Origin: Pseudomonas crudilactis
Lineage (GTDB): Bacteria; Pseudomonadota; Gammaproteobacteria; Pseudomonadales; Pseudomonadaceae
DNA length: 64,000 nucleotides
Assembly: GCF_013433315.1 (NCBI RefSeq)
Contig: NZ_WXVV01000015.1
Coordinates: 1-64,000, forward strand
Direction: 5' to 3'
A program made the position numbers and the translations under genes. Position 1 is the stretch's first letter. Every line of letters starts with the position of its first letter. Under the pieces are notes generated by a model. The model was not told the origin of the DNA, searched no databases, and worked only from the letters and a program-made list of their open reading frames with translations. Positions 26,543-35,824 of the stretch are shown in pieces.

Positions 26543-26681
26543 TATCACTGACTAGGGTTACATCGAGCAAGGAGATCGGAACCGGCCACAGAAGATGGCA
26601 ACCGTTAAGCACCGATCGCTCAGCAACACCGCAACACCCACACAAGCTGGACGCTTGTTTTCACTCATGGAGGATTGAAAA

Positions 26682-27266
26682 ATGTTAACCACAGCAGCAA
26701 CACAACTCACCGGCGAATCACTGCCAAGGTGCCTGGCCAGTCACCTGCTCGACCCGCAACTCACCGAAGTCGAAGCCGCTGAACAAATCAGCGCCCGCGC
26801 CGCCGGCAGCCTCAACTTCAATATGCAGAAACAGACCCAGACCAACTGGTGCTGGGCCGCCGTTTCCGCCTCGGTCGGCAACTATTACGGCACCGGCAAC
26901 TGGACGCAGTGCGGCGTGGCCAGCACGCAACTCGACCGCAATTGCTGCAATCAGCCGGGGCCGTGCAACGTCTACGGCTATCTGGATTCCGCCCTGCAAA
27001 CCACCCGCAGCTATAACGGCATGAATCAGGGTTCGCTGCAGATGTCGGCCATTCGGAACCAGATCAGCATGGGCCGCCCGGTCGGTTTGCGCTGCGCCTG
27101 GTACGGCGGCGGTGCGCATTTCCTGACGATTTACGGCACCAACGGCGATTACCTGTTGGTGGCGGATTCGATCTACGGCTATTCGACCCGTGCACTGAAC
27201 GCGTTCCCCCGCGCCTACAACGGCGGCGGCAACTGGACCCACACTTACTTCACAGTCAAAAACTAG
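26682..27266 (+). CDS. Papain-like cysteine protease family protein
   Basis: 194 aa. The motif QTNWCWAAVSASVGNYYG (Cys near residue 57) is a papain-like active-site helix, GGGAHFLTIYG supplies the His and VADSIYG the third residue. The compact size and Cys-rich middle (GVASTQLDRNCCNQPGPC) recall the C70/AvrRpt2-type and related papain-like families. The first ~40 residues have no signal peptide and look like a leader or propeptide. GGAGG lies upstream of the ATG. A gene of unknown function follows after 12 bp, so the two form a unit. Confidence 0.78.
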   Translation: MLTTAATQLTGESLPRCLASHLLDPQLTEVEAAEQISARAAGSLNFNMQKQTQTNWCWAAVSASVGNYYGTGNWTQCGVASTQLDRNCCNQPGPCNVYGYLDSALQTTRSYNGMNQGSLQMSAIRNQISMGRPVGLRCAWYGGGAHFLTIYGTNGDYLLVADSIYGYSTRALNAFPRAYNGGGNWTHTYFTVKN

Positions 27267-27278
27267 GAGGGCGACATC

Positions 27279-27878
27279 ATGCAACTGACTTATCCAAAGG
27301 CGCCTTCCAACGGCGTACAGACCTTACGCCCAGCGCTACAAGCTGCGCTGCAAACCCAGGGCTTCGGCGCCAATCGCCAGTTCGCCAGCGCAGCACCTGC
27401 GAAGATCAGCCTCAGCGAGGCTTATCGTGGCTATTCGCTGAGTCTGGATGACCTGAGCCAAGGCAAAGGTCTGCAAGACGCACGGATTGGCGACTGGCAT
27501 TACCTGGTGTTTGCCGACGGCGTGACGATTGCCGATGCGCAATTGGCCGAGGTACGCGGGCATGTCGAGTTCGCCTCGTTGAACCACGGCGATCACGCCG
27601 CCGCTACGGTGGGCGCGCTGAAACTGGCGGAACAAGCGCCGCAACTTCGAGGCAAGACCGTTGAGTTGCGCGTGCTGTTTGTCTCGGCGCTGCACGTCGT
27701 GGCGATCTGGCTGCATGCCGACGGTGAGGACGTCTTGATCCCGATTGAGCCAACGCCGAAGGATCTGGCGGTCACGCGGCTGTACAGCGAATCGGCCTTG
27801 CTCGCCGCATTGAAACCGGCGGCGGATCAAGCCAAGCGGCGCTTTGACGCCGACACCAGTGGCCAACTCGGCAACTGA
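27279..27878 (+). CDS. Unknown partner of the cysteine protease
   Basis: 199 aa, not recognised. A flexible N-terminus (MQLTYPKAPSNG...) precedes an alpha/beta region with VELRVLFVSALHVVAIWLHA. It starts 12 bp after the protease stop with its own AGGAGGG, so the two are almost surely co-expressed. It may be a substrate, inhibitor or chaperone for the protease; this is inference from position only. Confidence 0.65.
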   Translation: MQLTYPKAPSNGVQTLRPALQAALQTQGFGANRQFASAAPAKISLSEAYRGYSLSLDDLSQGKGLQDARIGDWHYLVFADGVTIADAQLAEVRGHVEFASLNHGDHAAATVGALKLAEQAPQLRGKTVELRVLFVSALHVVAIWLHADGEDVLIPIEPTPKDLAVTRLYSESALLAALKPAADQAKRRFDADTSGQLGN

Positions 27879-27883
27879 TGGCT

Positions 27884-27914
27884 AAAAAAAAACCGGACAT
27901 TGTCCGGTTTTTTT
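27884..27914. terminator. Bidirectional Rho-independent terminator
   Basis: AAAAAACCGGACA and TGTCCGGTTTTTTT form a perfect stem with A and T tracts on both sides. It sits between the convergent protease-partner and helicase genes and can serve both. Confidence 0.93.
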
Positions 27915-27929
27915 ATGCGCGTCTGAAGC

Positions 27930-29270
27930 TTACTCAGCCGCAGGTTCTGCTGGCTTGCGGCGCTTCAACGGGGCCATGCCGTCGCTGCTTACCAACGAGT
28001 CCGGCTTCGGACGGTTGGCGCTCTTGCGCTTGGTCGGCGTCTTGGCAGCGGTTTTCTTCTTGTCGCCCTTGGCGTCAGTCTTTTTCTTCTTCACGCCAAC
28101 GGCTTTGCCCGAGGCCTTGACCTTTTTCGGCCCGCCGTAGGTGCCTTTGACTTCCTTGATGGTGCGGCGCTCGAAGCTTTGCTTCAGGTAGCGCTCAATG
28201 CTCGACATCAGGTTCCAGTCGCCGTGGCAGATCAGCGAGATCGCCAGACCGTCGTTACCGGCGCGGCCAGTACGGCCGATGCGGTGCACATATTCGTCGC
28301 CGCTGCGTGGCATGTCGAAGTTGATCACCAGATCCAGACCATCAACGTCCAGACCACGGGCCGCGACGTCGGTGGCCACGAGAATCTTCACGCCGCCCTG
28401 CTTCAGACGGTCGATCGCCAGTTTGCGATCCTTCTGGTCTTTCTCGCCGTGCAGCACGAACGCTTTGTATTCCTGAGCCACGAGGCGACCGTAGATGCGG
28501 TCGGCCATGGCGCGGGTGTTGGTGAAGACGATAGCCTTCTGATAGGTCTCGTTGGCCAGCAGCCAGTTCACAATCTGCTCTTTGTGCTGATTGTGGTCGG
28601 CGGTGATGATTTGCTGACGGGTGGTCGAGTTCAGTTGGCTGACCGCGTTGAGCTGCAAGTGCTCAGGGTTGTTCAGCACCTTGCCGATCATGTCGCGCAG
28701 GCCGGAACCACCGGTGGTGGCCGAGAACAGCATGGTCTGCTGACGGTTCGGGCATTCGTCGACCAGACGCTGCACGTCTTCGGCGAAACCCATGTCGAGC
28801 ATGCGGTCGGCTTCGTCGAGTACCAGTACTTCAACTTCCTTCAAGTCGAGGTTGCCGGCGTTGAGTTGCTCGATCATCCGGCCCGGGGTGCCGATGAGGA
28901 TGTCCGGCACTTTGCGCAGCATCGCCGCCTGGACCTTGAAGTCTTCACCACCGGTGATCAGGCCGGACTTGATGAAAGTGAACTGCGAAAAGCGTTCAAC
29001 TTCCTTCAACGTCTGCTGGGCCAGCTCGCGGGTCGGCAGCAGGATCAGCGTCTTGATGCTGACGCGGACCTTGGCCGGGCCGATCAGGCGATTGAGGATT
29101 GGCAGAACGAAAGCGGCGGTTTTGCCGCTACCGGTTTGCGCCGTCACCCGCAGATCACGCCCTTGGAGCGCCAGCGGAATGGCCGCGGCTTGCACAGGCG
29201 TTGGCTCGACAAATTTCAGCTCGGCCACAGCTTTAAGCAGGCGTTCGTGCAGGGCGAATTGGGAAAACAC
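27930..29270 (-). CDS. DEAD-box ATP-dependent RNA helicase
   Basis: 446 aa. Motifs in order: Q-motif region (ELKFVEPTPVQ), AQTGSGKTAAF, PTRELAQQ, TPGR, DEAD, SAT, ARGLDVDGLDLV and HRIGRTGR. The C-terminal ~70 residues are a Lys/Pro-rich basic tail that probably binds RNA. A GTG at 29270 after GAGGTAG gives the canonical family N-terminus; codons further upstream encode atypical sequence. Likely role: RNA remodelling in ribosome assembly or decay. Confidence 0.92.
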   Translation of the reverse strand: MFSQFALHERLLKAVAELKFVEPTPVQAAAIPLALQGRDLRVTAQTGSGKTAAFVLPILNRLIGPAKVRVSIKTLILLPTRELAQQTLKEVERFSQFTFIKSGLITGGEDFKVQAAMLRKVPDILIGTPGRMIEQLNAGNLDLKEVEVLVLDEADRMLDMGFAEDVQRLVDECPNRQQTMLFSATTGGSGLRDMIGKVLNNPEHLQLNAVSQLNSTTRQQIITADHNQHKEQIVNWLLANETYQKAIVFTNTRAMADRIYGRLVAQEYKAFVLHGEKDQKDRKLAIDRLKQGGVKILVATDVAARGLDVDGLDLVINFDMPRSGDEYVHRIGRTGRAGNDGLAISLICHGDWNLMSSIERYLKQSFERRTIKEVKGTYGGPKKVKASGKAVGVKKKKTDAKGDKKKTAAKTPTKRKSANRPKPDSLVSSDGMAPLKRRKPAEPAAE

Positions 29271-29461
29271 GGGTGCTACCTCGAAGATATGCAAAAAAAC
29301 AGCTGCATAGGTTACCGGTTTCGAGCGCTCAGGCCGAGTTTCTTTATACAAACGGATGCAATCAGTGGCTTTTTTGTTGCTCGATTTGTCTCCAACGGTA
29401 ATACACAGCGGCTTAAATGCTCTAATCACCCATCGCGTCTTACAGAAGAATCGTTGCTCAC

Positions 29462-30760
29462 ATGGATTTCAAACAGCTCTGGCTCAACGCCCAGGACCTC
29501 TGGGGCACCCTCGAACAACATCCGCTTTTGCAGGCCGGCCTCGCCCTGACGCTGCTGCTGGTGATCGCGCTGGTGCTCGGACGAGTGGCGCGATACCTGA
29601 TCCTGCACGCCAGCCGCATGCTCGGCCGCCAGCCGGCGCTGCACTGGATCAATGACTTTCGACACAACAAGGTGTTTCAGCGCCTGGCGCAGATGACGCC
29701 ATCGCTGGTGATCCAGTTCGGCCTGCATCTGGTGCCGGAACTGAGTAAAACCGCGATGACCTTCCTCGGCAATGTGGCGTTGTCGTTCACCATTCTGTTC
29801 CTGCTGCTGTCGGTCAGCGCCCTGCTCAATGCCCTGCTCGACATCTATGCACGCACCGAGCACGCCCGCACGCGCTCGATCAAAGGCTACGTGCAACTGG
29901 CGAAAATGGTCTTGTACGTGTTCGGCGCGATCATCATCGTTGCCACACTGATCGACCGCTCACCGCTGTTACTGCTGTCCGGTCTGGGTGCGATGTCGGC
30001 AGTGATTCTGTTGGTCTACAAGGACACGCTGCTGTCGTTCGTCGCCAGCGTGCAACTGACCAGCAACGACATGCTGCGCGTCGGCGACTGGATCGAAATG
30101 CCGCAGGTAGGCGCCGATGGCGACGTGGTCGACATCACCCTGCACACGGTCAAGGTGCAGAATTTTGATAAAACCATCGTCTCGATCCCGACCTGGCGCC
30201 TGATGTCCGAGTCGTTCAAGAACTGGCGCGGCATGCAGCAATCCGGCGGACGGCGGATCAAGCGCAGCCTGTTCATCGATGCCAGCGGTGTGCGTTTCAT
30301 CCGTGATGACGAGGAAGAAAAGCTCACCCAGGTGCACCTGCTCACCGACTACATGAGCCGCAAGAAAGCCGAACTCAAGGCGTGGAACGAGGCACAGGGC
30401 AATGTCGCGGCGATGTCGGCCAACCGCCGGCGTATGACCAACATCGGCACCTTTCGCGCCTATGCGCTGGCGTATCTGAAGAGCCATCCGGAGATTCAGC
30501 CGAACATGACCTGCATGGTCCGGCAGATGCAGACCACGGCGCAGGGCATTCCACTGGAGATCTACTGCTTCACCCGCACCACGGTGTGGGCCGATTACGA
30601 GCGGATTCAGGGGGATATTTTCGATTATCTGCTGGCGGTGCTGCCGGAGTTCGGGTTGAGCCTTTATCAGCAGCCGAGTGGCGGGGATTTGCGTTCCGGG
30701 TTGCTACCGGCAGTCCTTGGTGCAAGCCATATTCCCGAGACCGAGAAGCACATCATGTAA
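29462..30760 (+). CDS. Mechanosensitive ion channel, YbdG/MscM type
   Basis: 432 aa. Several N-terminal membrane helices precede the MscS pore helix region (LLLLSGLGAMSAVILLVYKD) and the beta domain (LRVGDWIEMPQVGADGDVVDITLHTVKV). A charged insertion in the C-terminal domain (about 280-330) is typical of YbdG (MscM). It opens under membrane tension on osmotic downshock. It converges on the RiPP island. Confidence 0.87.
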   Translation: MDFKQLWLNAQDLWGTLEQHPLLQAGLALTLLLVIALVLGRVARYLILHASRMLGRQPALHWINDFRHNKVFQRLAQMTPSLVIQFGLHLVPELSKTAMTFLGNVALSFTILFLLLSVSALLNALLDIYARTEHARTRSIKGYVQLAKMVLYVFGAIIIVATLIDRSPLLLLSGLGAMSAVILLVYKDTLLSFVASVQLTSNDMLRVGDWIEMPQVGADGDVVDITLHTVKVQNFDKTIVSIPTWRLMSESFKNWRGMQQSGGRRIKRSLFIDASGVRFIRDDEEEKLTQVHLLTDYMSRKKAELKAWNEAQGNVAAMSANRRRMTNIGTFRAYALAYLKSHPEIQPNMTCMVRQMQTTAQGIPLEIYCFTRTTVWADYERIQGDIFDYLLAVLPEFGLSLYQQPSGGDLRSGLLPAVLGASHIPETEKHIM

Positions 30761-30771
30761 TGCCACAATCT

Positions 30772-30812
30772 CCTCCGGTAACGTCTGCCGAACTGTTGCG
30801 AGTTACCGGAGG
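30772..30812. terminator. Hairpin between convergent mechanosensitive channel and S41 peptidase genes
   Basis: Perfect 11-bp inverted repeat CCTCCGGTAAC...GTTACCGGAGG with a 19-base loop in the 67-bp convergent gap. There is no long T tract, so it may act as an mRNA-end stabiliser or a weak terminator for both genes, including the RiPP operon. Confidence 0.6.
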
Positions 30813-30827
30813 CAAGGAACCGTCTGT

Positions 30828-32291
30828 TCAAAAATGACCAAGAACCCATTTTTGAACAGCCGCCGTGTCATTTATGTCGCCATCGAAAACATATCGCGGC
30901 TCATAGCTTTGATTATTTCCCCGCACTCGACCTCTCCAGACTTTCAACGGCAACCAGAACTGGGCCCCGCTCGGTAGAACCTCAGCACCGATATCGATGT
31001 ACACCGTGTCAGCACTCGTCGGTAACCCAAAGTGGATCGCTCCAGGAACAGCTAGAACGGTATCTGCAAAATCCAGACAAGCACTCGCACAGAACGAATC
31101 CGTCACCAGCACAAGTCGTCCCCTGAAATTCTTGTGGTTTGAATCTTTCGAACGGTCATGCTCGAGCGAAGACGTATCGGGCTGTTGCAACCACTCTCTC
31201 TTCTCAACCAGCGCAACGTTCATCGATTCACGCAAGCCTGCAACAAACGTGTATGCATCGCTGCTCTTTCCGTAATCGCGTTCCGTACTGGCCAAGGCAT
31301 TATTGAGCGTTGAAAGTGCAAGAGGCGAAACTCGCCACATTGCATACGAACGGGAGGATCGATCCAGACTTTTGACATATTGGTCACCCAACAAAGCCGA
31401 GAGAATCCTGATCCCGACCAGGCTGTTGCCACCACGATTACCGCGCGTATCAAGTACAACCAACTCGGCATCATCGATTCTTTCGAGAGCCTCAAGCATT
31501 TTTTCGAGGGACGCATTCTCGACCGCCGAAGGTGCGAAATTCGACGCATGCACCCAATACCGTCCCCCCCCGAGGTTCTGGACAGTCTGAGGCGGTTGAG
31601 GCTGAAGCAGAAAATCCGCCAATTGCCCGCTATCCTCCCGCCACAGCAGATCAAAGTTTTGCTTTAGTCCGCTCGGCAGAACAACTTGGCAGTTGCTCGC
31701 CGGTTTTCTGGCCAGCACAGGATAGTCCGCATCATCTACAGTCAAATGCTTGGCCAAGTGATTCCAGGTAGATTTCAGATCCAGTCTGCGATCGACATAG
31801 GGTGATATCTCATCGGCCAATATTTCATGGAGCTCTTTCCCGTCACATGAGAGGACGCTGGAACCGATTGGAGGCAAGGAGGCTGGCCAGCCCTTTGCAA
31901 CATGACTGACAACGAAGTCCTCCCCTCTCTTGTCCAGGATAAAACCGGCCCACGAAGATCTGCCTTTTTCAGAATGATAAATACCTACATGGCCATCCTT
32001 GAAGCCTGAAATATAAAAACCCAGAACAGCTTGAGCATCCCTTCTTGAGCTGACAAGCAGGCTGAGTTTCTTTGCTTGCAAATACCCGTATTCAACCCAG
32101 CCAGCAAAATTTGTATTTTCTTTATCTATGGCACCCGGATGAGAGGTGACTATAAGTTGGTGAACGGCAGAAAGGTCTCTGATTGCCGACTCTGCAAATC
32201 TATTCGTGCTCGCCTCATCAGCAACTACAGAACCCATAACACCGCCCCCCATCAGGACAACCGCCAGAACTCTATTCCATACATCAATCAT
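30828..32291 (-). CDS. S41-like periplasmic peptidase at the end of the RiPP operon
   Basis: 487 aa with a signal peptide (MIDVWNRVLAVVLMGGGVMGSVVA). The S41 (tail-specific protease-like) pattern is visible: DGHVG at 99-103, VVLDTRGNRGG at 278-288, and a nucleophile region TDSFCASACLDF in which Ser403 is the likely catalytic residue. The ATG at 32291 is chosen because it starts the signal peptide; codons upstream overlap the TolC-like gene. It is the last gene of the cluster, 28 bp after the TolC-like gene. It may trim the exported peptide, destroy misprocessed peptide, or protect the producer; none is proven. Confidence 0.75.
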   Translation of the reverse strand: MIDVWNRVLAVVLMGGGVMGSVVADEASTNRFAESAIRDLSAVHQLIVTSHPGAIDKENTNFAGWVEYGYLQAKKLSLLVSSRRDAQAVLGFYISGFKDGHVGIYHSEKGRSSWAGFILDKRGEDFVVSHVAKGWPASLPPIGSSVLSCDGKELHEILADEISPYVDRRLDLKSTWNHLAKHLTVDDADYPVLARKPASNCQVVLPSGLKQNFDLLWREDSGQLADFLLQPQPPQTVQNLGGGRYWVHASNFAPSAVENASLEKMLEALERIDDAELVVLDTRGNRGGNSLVGIRILSALLGDQYVKSLDRSSRSYAMWRVSPLALSTLNNALASTERDYGKSSDAYTFVAGLRESMNVALVEKREWLQQPDTSSLEHDRSKDSNHKNFRGRLVLVTDSFCASACLDFADTVLAVPGAIHFGLPTSADTVYIDIGAEVLPSGAQFWLPLKVWRGRVRGNNQSYEPRYVFDGDINDTAAVQKWVLGHF

Positions 32292-32319
32292 GCAAATGCA
32301 CCTAACCGAAGCAATATGA

Positions 32320-33720
32320 TCACATGGAAATCCTCTGGTCATTGCGAACAAGGACACCAACACTCGCAGCCAATCGAATCCTGGCAGCTCTCCATCGAGC
32401 CAGCGACTGTACATACTGTTGGTTTGCGTTGGCGAGCGCTGTTTGAGCGTTCAACAACTCGATAATTGAGCCTACTCCCGCTCTGTACCGCCCTTTGGCT
32501 ACTCCAGAAGATTCCTCGGCCGAACGCACCAGACTTTTCGCGATGTTGATGCTCTCGTTTTCTGTCTTGAGTTCCGAATAGTTGACCCATATAGAATTGG
32601 TAACATTCAGCTCAGCCTGTCTCAACAGTGCCTCCTGAAGCTGTATGTTTTCATACGCCTCGGAGATTCTGGAGTTATTACGGAAGCCTTCAAACAAAGG
32701 AAATGACAATTTCAGTCCGACTTCCATTGAGTTAAAGTCCTTGGCGTTCTCCTGGATATAGCGCTTCTCGGAATAGGAACTTACAAAAGACAGACTGGGT
32801 TTCCCCTCGGAGATGACGGTTTGCAGGTGAAACTTGCTTGCCTCCAATTGAGCTCTGGCAGAGCGAACGGATGGGTGCAGAGCAGTCGCCTCGCGAATCA
32901 GCAACTCCAGTGACTTATTCAAGTCATCAGAAAAAACAGACTCATCGAGGGTGTCAATTGTTATCTCAGCCCCCGGATCCACCCCTAGTGTATAAGCTAA
33001 TTGCGCCACGGCCTTTTGGTAGTTCCCTTGTGCTCTCACGCGATCCAGGATGGCTTCAGAATGAGCTGTTTGAGCCTGCAGCAAATCTGCACGCGCGCCT
33101 ACACCCGCAACATATTTAGCCTGAGCAGCCAGAAAACTTTCTTTTGCCGCTGATTCGTTGTTCAGGCTCGAGTCGATTACACCTTTGGCCGCCGCAACGG
33201 AAAAATAGTCTCTGGAAACATCTGACACCAGAGACAACGAATCTGCATCCTGAGCCAAAACTGCCGACAGTAATAAACTTCTATTCTCCTCAACACTACC
33301 GTGCCTTCCACCAAAATCCAGAAGAAGCCATGAAATATTCAACGAAGAGTCCCATGAGGATTTTTCATTTGAAGCAACCACATCCTTGAGTCCTTCACTG
33401 TTCAAATACAGTGTCGGCAAATAAGCAGACTTGGCCGCAGCCAGCTTATGCTTCTGGATTTGTACGTTTGCCCTCGCCTCTGACAACTTTGGATTCGCAC
33501 AAAGCGCGAGCTCCAGTGCTTCGTCAATACTTAAGGATTCATCCCACTTACATCCAAAAGAAAAGTTTTCTTTTTTCTTTTCAGGGATACCGCTTCGCTT
33601 TGTTGAACCATCCAGATAGCCCACCTCTCCAGATCTTGAGAAATCGGAAACCTGTTCCGCACGACAAAACAAAGGCAGCAGAACAAGTACTGCCAATAAT
33701 GGCGACAAATACTTGTACAT
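32320..33720 (-). CDS. TolC-like outer-membrane channel of the RiPP exporter
   Basis: 466 aa. A signal peptide (about 1-21, ending CRA) precedes two outer-membrane efflux protein repeats rich in heptad-like helices. It starts one base after the ABC gene stop with GAGG upstream, so translation is probably coupled. Unlike systems that borrow a general TolC, this cluster brings its own channel. It is more AT-rich than, and clearly different from, the adhesin TolC-like protein at 3563. Confidence 0.88.
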   Translation of the reverse strand: MYKYLSPLLAVLVLLPLFCRAEQVSDFSRSGEVGYLDGSTKRSGIPEKKKENFSFGCKWDESLSIDEALELALCANPKLSEARANVQIQKHKLAAAKSAYLPTLYLNSEGLKDVVASNEKSSWDSSLNISWLLLDFGGRHGSVEENRSLLLSAVLAQDADSLSLVSDVSRDYFSVAAAKGVIDSSLNNESAAKESFLAAQAKYVAGVGARADLLQAQTAHSEAILDRVRAQGNYQKAVAQLAYTLGVDPGAEITIDTLDESVFSDDLNKSLELLIREATALHPSVRSARAQLEASKFHLQTVISEGKPSLSFVSSYSEKRYIQENAKDFNSMEVGLKLSFPLFEGFRNNSRISEAYENIQLQEALLRQAELNVTNSIWVNYSELKTENESINIAKSLVRSAEESSGVAKGRYRAGVGSIIELLNAQTALANANQQYVQSLARWRAARIRLAASVGVLVRNDQRISM

Positions 33721-33721
33721 A

Positions 33722-35812
33722 TCAAGACCGCCTCATCTGAATCACACGATCAGCCGCTGCAATGGTATCAGGCCGATGAGCAACGATAATTCGCGTCATT
33801 TTCAAATTAGCCACAGCATTGTTTACTTCTTTTTCCTTCTCCAGATCGAGATGGCTCGTCGCTTCATCGAGCAAAAGAATCTTCGGACGCTTGTACAAGG
33901 CACGGGCCAAAAGGATCCTTTGCTTCTGACCACCGGACAGAACACTTCCCATATCACCAATAGACGTGTTGTATCCCATCGACATAGATTTGATGTCATC
34001 ATCGATTGCCGCCATCCTCGCGCACGTCTCAATCCATTCCTGATCAGGTTGATGGTCGAAAAAACAAATATTATCGGCAATGGAGCCAGAGAATAGATCA
34101 TCATCCTGAAGTACAGTACCGATCAATCCCCGTAAATTCTCGACTCCAACTTTGTTAATATCTACACCGCCAACCAGAACTTCTCCAGAAGTCGCCTTGA
34201 AAATACCAAGCAACAGATGCAGCAATGTTGTTTTACCACATCCAGATGGCCCGGTGATGGCTACAAATTCGCGCGGGCTGACCTTGAAACTGATATCGGA
34301 CAGTACTTCCCTTTCATGGTCTCCATACTTGTAACTCAGTCCGGACACCTCAATACTGGGTTCAATAGTTTCACTATAGCCCCCGGCTTCTTCCATCATG
34401 TGCTCGGGTTTCGTCAGCACTATATCAGCAAGACGCTCCCCTTGAACCTGTAGCATCTTCACTTCGAAGCCTTTATTGATCAACGCAGTGAGCCGCAAGT
34501 TGAAAACTGACTTATAGGCAATGAACGCCATCAGGAAGCCGATAGAAAACTTTCCATCTATTACCATGCTGACACCGTAGTAAATGATCAATATGTTTTC
34601 TATACCGGTAATTACGCCTATCGCACCATGATATAAAATGTGAATCTGCTGGGTCTTCAAGTCCAGATTCACCTGACTGACAAGCATAGATAGCCAAGAC
34701 GCCCTTCTGTCTTCCTGACGTTGAAATAACTTTATCGCACGTATACCCCTAGCCGTTTCCAGAAAGTGAGTTTCTTGCCGGGCAGAATGTATTATCTGCT
34801 CTTCTGTCGCCTTCTTCAAAGGCACAAACCATAAAAAGCGTATGGCCAGGTATAGTGCAAGCGCAGCAACGGAGATCGATGCGAGGAAGACACTGTAGTA
34901 GAACATCATACAGACAATGGCTACCGACATTACACCATCAAGCAGAGCCTCCAACAGCGAGGTAGTCAGCGTCCTCTGAACTTGGTCGATGGAAGAGAAC
35001 CTCGACGTTATATCACCCAGACTTCGCTTCTCAAAATATTCGATTGGCAAACTTATAAGATGCTTAAATATATTGGCCTTAAGCTGTATATTCAGGTGTG
35101 TACCAAAATATAAAAGCATTCGAGCTCTTATAAGTTTCATAAACTCCTGGGCCAACATCAGCCCCCCAAAACCAAGCGCCAGCATGACGAGTAGATCGAC
35201 ATCAAACGCCGGCAGGACATTGTCCAGAGTGAGCTGTAAAAACAACGGCGACATGAGTGACATAAGCTCTAAGGCTGACGCGACCGCCAGCACTTTTGCC
35301 GCCGATCGATAGGCGCCACGAACATTGCCGATGACCGAGCTTATGCCGACACGCGGCGGCTTTTCCTTTAGTTCAAAGCCTGGATTTGGCCACAGTTCAA
35401 GGGCTATGCCAGTGAAGAACTTTGAGACTTCTTCGTAGGTAACTGTACGCTTTCCGAGCGCAGGATCATGTATGACAAAACCCGTTTTTTTTATTTCAAC
35501 CAAAACCACGAAATGGTCAAAATTCCAATGAAGAACACACGGCAATTTGAGACTATTCAAACCGGCCATTTCCAGCTTTACAGGCCGGCTATTCAAATTC
35601 ATCGCATTTGAAATCTTTACGAGCCCACGCAAAGTCAACCCTTGCTGGGAAACCGAAAACCGCTGACGGATTTCTCTTAGATCGGTGTGACATCCAAAAT
35701 GGCTCGCTATCATCGCGACGCACACCAACCCGCACTCTGAACGCTCGGACTGATGAATGACAGGCGTACTGTTTCCGGAATGAAAATTTATTTTTCCAAG
35801 CAACTCTTTCAT
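33722..35812 (-). CDS. C39-peptidase-containing ABC exporter of the RiPP cluster
   Basis: 696 aa from the ATG at 35812; a GTG two codons upstream is possible, but GGAAG is best placed for the ATG. The N-terminal C39 peptidase keeps its triad: Cys27 (QSERSECG), His100 (NFDHFVV) and Asp116 (HDPALG). Six membrane helices follow (about 160-440), then an ATPase with Walker A GPSGCGKT near 521, LSGGQ near 625, Walker B LLLDEATS and switch His. Such colicin V/microcin-type exporters cut leaders after Gly-Gly while pumping the core. The precursor in this cluster has such a leader. Confidence 0.93.
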   Translation of the reverse strand: MKELLGKINFHSGNSTPVIHQSERSECGLVCVAMIASHFGCHTDLREIRQRFSVSQQGLTLRGLVKISNAMNLNSRPVKLEMAGLNSLKLPCVLHWNFDHFVVLVEIKKTGFVIHDPALGKRTVTYEEVSKFFTGIALELWPNPGFELKEKPPRVGISSVIGNVRGAYRSAAKVLAVASALELMSLMSPLFLQLTLDNVLPAFDVDLLVMLALGFGGLMLAQEFMKLIRARMLLYFGTHLNIQLKANIFKHLISLPIEYFEKRSLGDITSRFSSIDQVQRTLTTSLLEALLDGVMSVAIVCMMFYYSVFLASISVAALALYLAIRFLWFVPLKKATEEQIIHSARQETHFLETARGIRAIKLFQRQEDRRASWLSMLVSQVNLDLKTQQIHILYHGAIGVITGIENILIIYYGVSMVIDGKFSIGFLMAFIAYKSVFNLRLTALINKGFEVKMLQVQGERLADIVLTKPEHMMEEAGGYSETIEPSIEVSGLSYKYGDHEREVLSDISFKVSPREFVAITGPSGCGKTTLLHLLLGIFKATSGEVLVGGVDINKVGVENLRGLIGTVLQDDDLFSGSIADNICFFDHQPDQEWIETCARMAAIDDDIKSMSMGYNTSIGDMGSVLSGGQKQRILLARALYKRPKILLLDEATSHLDLEKEKEVNNAVANLKMTRIIVAHRPDTIAAADRVIQMRRS

Positions 35813-35824
35813 TGTCACTTCCAG

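Noticed and set aside
28179..29549. 456-codon plus-strand open frame opposite the DEAD-box helicase
   Set aside because: The minus-strand helicase motifs are complete; the plus frame is compositional only.
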